Positions 31,582 to 32,534 of a stretch of 32,534 nucleotides of DNA are shown piece by piece; the stretch's first letter is position 1, and every line of letters starts with the position of its first letter. Source of the DNA: Candidatus Atribacteria bacterium (GTDB taxonomy: Bacteria; Bipolaricaulota; Bipolaricaulia; UBA7950; UBA9294). A model generated the notes under the pieces. That model saw nothing but the letters and a program-made list of their open reading frames with translations. It was not told the origin of the DNA and did not search any database. The translations under genes and the position numbers were made by a program. The stretch covers positions 1 through 32,534 of the forward strand of contig SPBW01000004.1 of the NCBI GenBank assembly GCA_004525685.1, given 5' to 3'.

Positions 31582-32370
31582 ATGACTCAGCTCTATCAAG
31601 ATAACCTTGCGCAGCTCTATGATGCAGCGGTTCCTGACTGGCCGGGCGAGATCGATTTCTATCGAAATCTCGCGCAAGAGGATGTAGACGAGCATCACTC
31701 GATTCTTGAGATTGCCAGCGGTACGGGGCGCGTCGCCATCAAGCTGGCGCAAGCAGGCTTTCAGGTCGTCGGCATCGATCTCTCCCAAGACATGCTGTCC
31801 ATTGCGCGGGCCAAGAGCGCGTCTCTGAAGAACGTGACCTTCGTGCAGGCCGATATGAGATCGTTTGACCTCAACAGGGATTTCGCACTGGCCCTCGTGC
31901 CGGCCTATTCCTTTCAGTTGCTGCTCACCGAGAAGGCACAGAAGACCTGTTTGGAGAAGATCTCGAAGCACCTGATACCTAGAGCTCGACTGGTGCTGCA
32001 TCTTGAACGACAAGATCCTGATTGGTTGGCATCGTTGCCTTCAGACAGCTACACACCCTTCGAAGCCTCAGGTGAAACGACGCATCCGCACACCAGTCAG
32101 CTGATTCGTGTTTCCTATGCATGGTCATTTGACCAAGCGCTGCAGAGCGTTGCCGTCATCATTCGCTATGAGACCATCGATCCGTCCGGCAGGGTCAGTG
32201 AACGTGTAGACCGAGAACCATTGCGCATGCACTGTACATCCGCGCGTCGTCTGGAGTCATTGCTCGTACGTGCGGGTTTCGAGATTGAGGAGCGTAGAAG
32301 CGATTTCGCCAGCGATTCCGCCCCTGACGCATCAGATGAGATGATCTGGATTGCCAGAAAACGACCCTAG
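31582..32370 (+). CDS. Class I SAM-dependent methyltransferase
   Basis: This 262-residue protein has SAM motif I as ILEIASGTGRVA (41-52), the acidic residue Asp66 in VVGIDLSQDM, and motif II-like VQADMRSFDL (88-97). The family methylates small molecules or other targets. The C-terminal half lacks recognisable substrate motifs. An in-frame TGA nine bases upstream forces the ATG at 31582. GAGGA is better spaced for an out-of-frame ATG at 31577 that reads ATG-GCA-TGA and overlaps the true start as ATGA, so reinitiation is possible. It lies 34 bases after the MFS gene and is probably cotranscribed. Confidence 0.87.
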   Translation: MTQLYQDNLAQLYDAAVPDWPGEIDFYRNLAQEDVDEHHSILEIASGTGRVAIKLAQAGFQVVGIDLSQDMLSIARAKSASLKNVTFVQADMRSFDLNRDFALALVPAYSFQLLLTEKAQKTCLEKISKHLIPRARLVLHLERQDPDWLASLPSDSYTPFEASGETTHPHTSQLIRVSYAWSFDQALQSVAVIIRYETIDPSGRVSERVDREPLRMHCTSARRLESLLVRAGFEIEERRSDFASDSAPDASDEMIWIARKRP

Positions 32371-32431
32371 ACTCATATTCCCCAATGCCAGTTTCCAACG
32401 GCACAATCGAGCTATCATTCCGTTCTAGCTG

Positions 32432-32460
32432 TTGACACTTGGCCATTCTCGGCCTATCGC
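32432..32460 (+). promoter_or_regulatory. Possible plus-strand promoter near the right edge
   Basis: TTGACA (32432-32437), 17-base spacer and a weak -10 TATCGC (32455-32460). The region 32371-32534 after the methyltransferase has no other feature, and any gene served would begin beyond the window. Confidence 0.35.
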
Positions 32461-32534
32461 GCGCAACGACACAGATGGCTGAGCAACGTCTTTGGCTCGC
32501 TGTATCCCCATCTAGAACATCATTCTCGTACGCA

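Overview
The window is 32.5 kb of gene-dense bacterial chromosome with moderately high GC. It carries 21 protein genes on both strands and no rRNA, tRNA, CRISPR array or insertion sequence that I can see. I cannot assign a phylum. Clues are a surface peptidase whose C-terminus looks like an outer-membrane beta-barrel ending in Phe (suggesting a diderm cell), two giant AfsR/SARP-type regulators with NB-ARC and TPR regions of a style common in Chloroflexi and some candidate phyla, an archaeal/fungal-type aspartate-semialdehyde dehydrogenase, and several starts that look leaderless. An under-sampled environmental diderm lineage fits best.

Region 1 (1-8041, minus strand): a partial sugar-phosphate-type nucleotidyltransferase, SARP regulator 1, an Fpg/Nei-family DNA glycosylase lacking two usual DNA-contact arginines, and SARP regulator 2. 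The two regulators are clear paralogs. Each has a -10-like box six bases before an ATG that opens a six-codon ORF whose TGA overlaps the regulator start as ATGA.

Region 2 (8254-12391): two tandem exported isochorismatase-fold proteins in which the catalytic Lys is replaced by Arg. Then on the plus strand come a stand-alone GGQ release-factor domain, an exported FG-GAP/VCBS protein with seven repeats, and a class I glutamine amidotransferase-like protein with an apparently leaderless start.

Region 3 (12430-18642, minus strand): a tightly overlapping threonine operon, hom-lysC-asd-(HAD protein)-thrC. No homoserine kinase is present. In the place where one would be expected lies a HAD-superfamily protein whose motifs occur in the order III-IV-I-II, which looks like a circular permutation. 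Upstream is a consensus promoter, a 29-codon leader peptide with Thr-Thr-Thr-Val-Ala-Ile just before its stop, a two-part hairpin overlapping that stop, and a U-tract intrinsic terminator just ahead of hom. This is a classical attenuator layout, except that the leader ATG sits exactly where transcription should begin. It is the strongest regulatory finding in the window.

Region 4 (18817-32370): an M28-type aminopeptidase and a WYL regulator (minus); a divergent plus-strand run of GyrI-like ligand-binding protein, kynurenine-formamidase-type cyclase, lysine/saccharopine-dehydrogenase-type oxidoreductase and alpha/beta hydrolase; the exported M1-like peptidase with barrel-like tail; a cytoplasmic PAS-PAS-PAS-GAF-HD-GYP protein (minus); and a divergent Fsr-like MFS exporter followed by a SAM methyltransferase. 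The attenuator is the only convincing intrinsic terminator seen in the whole window.
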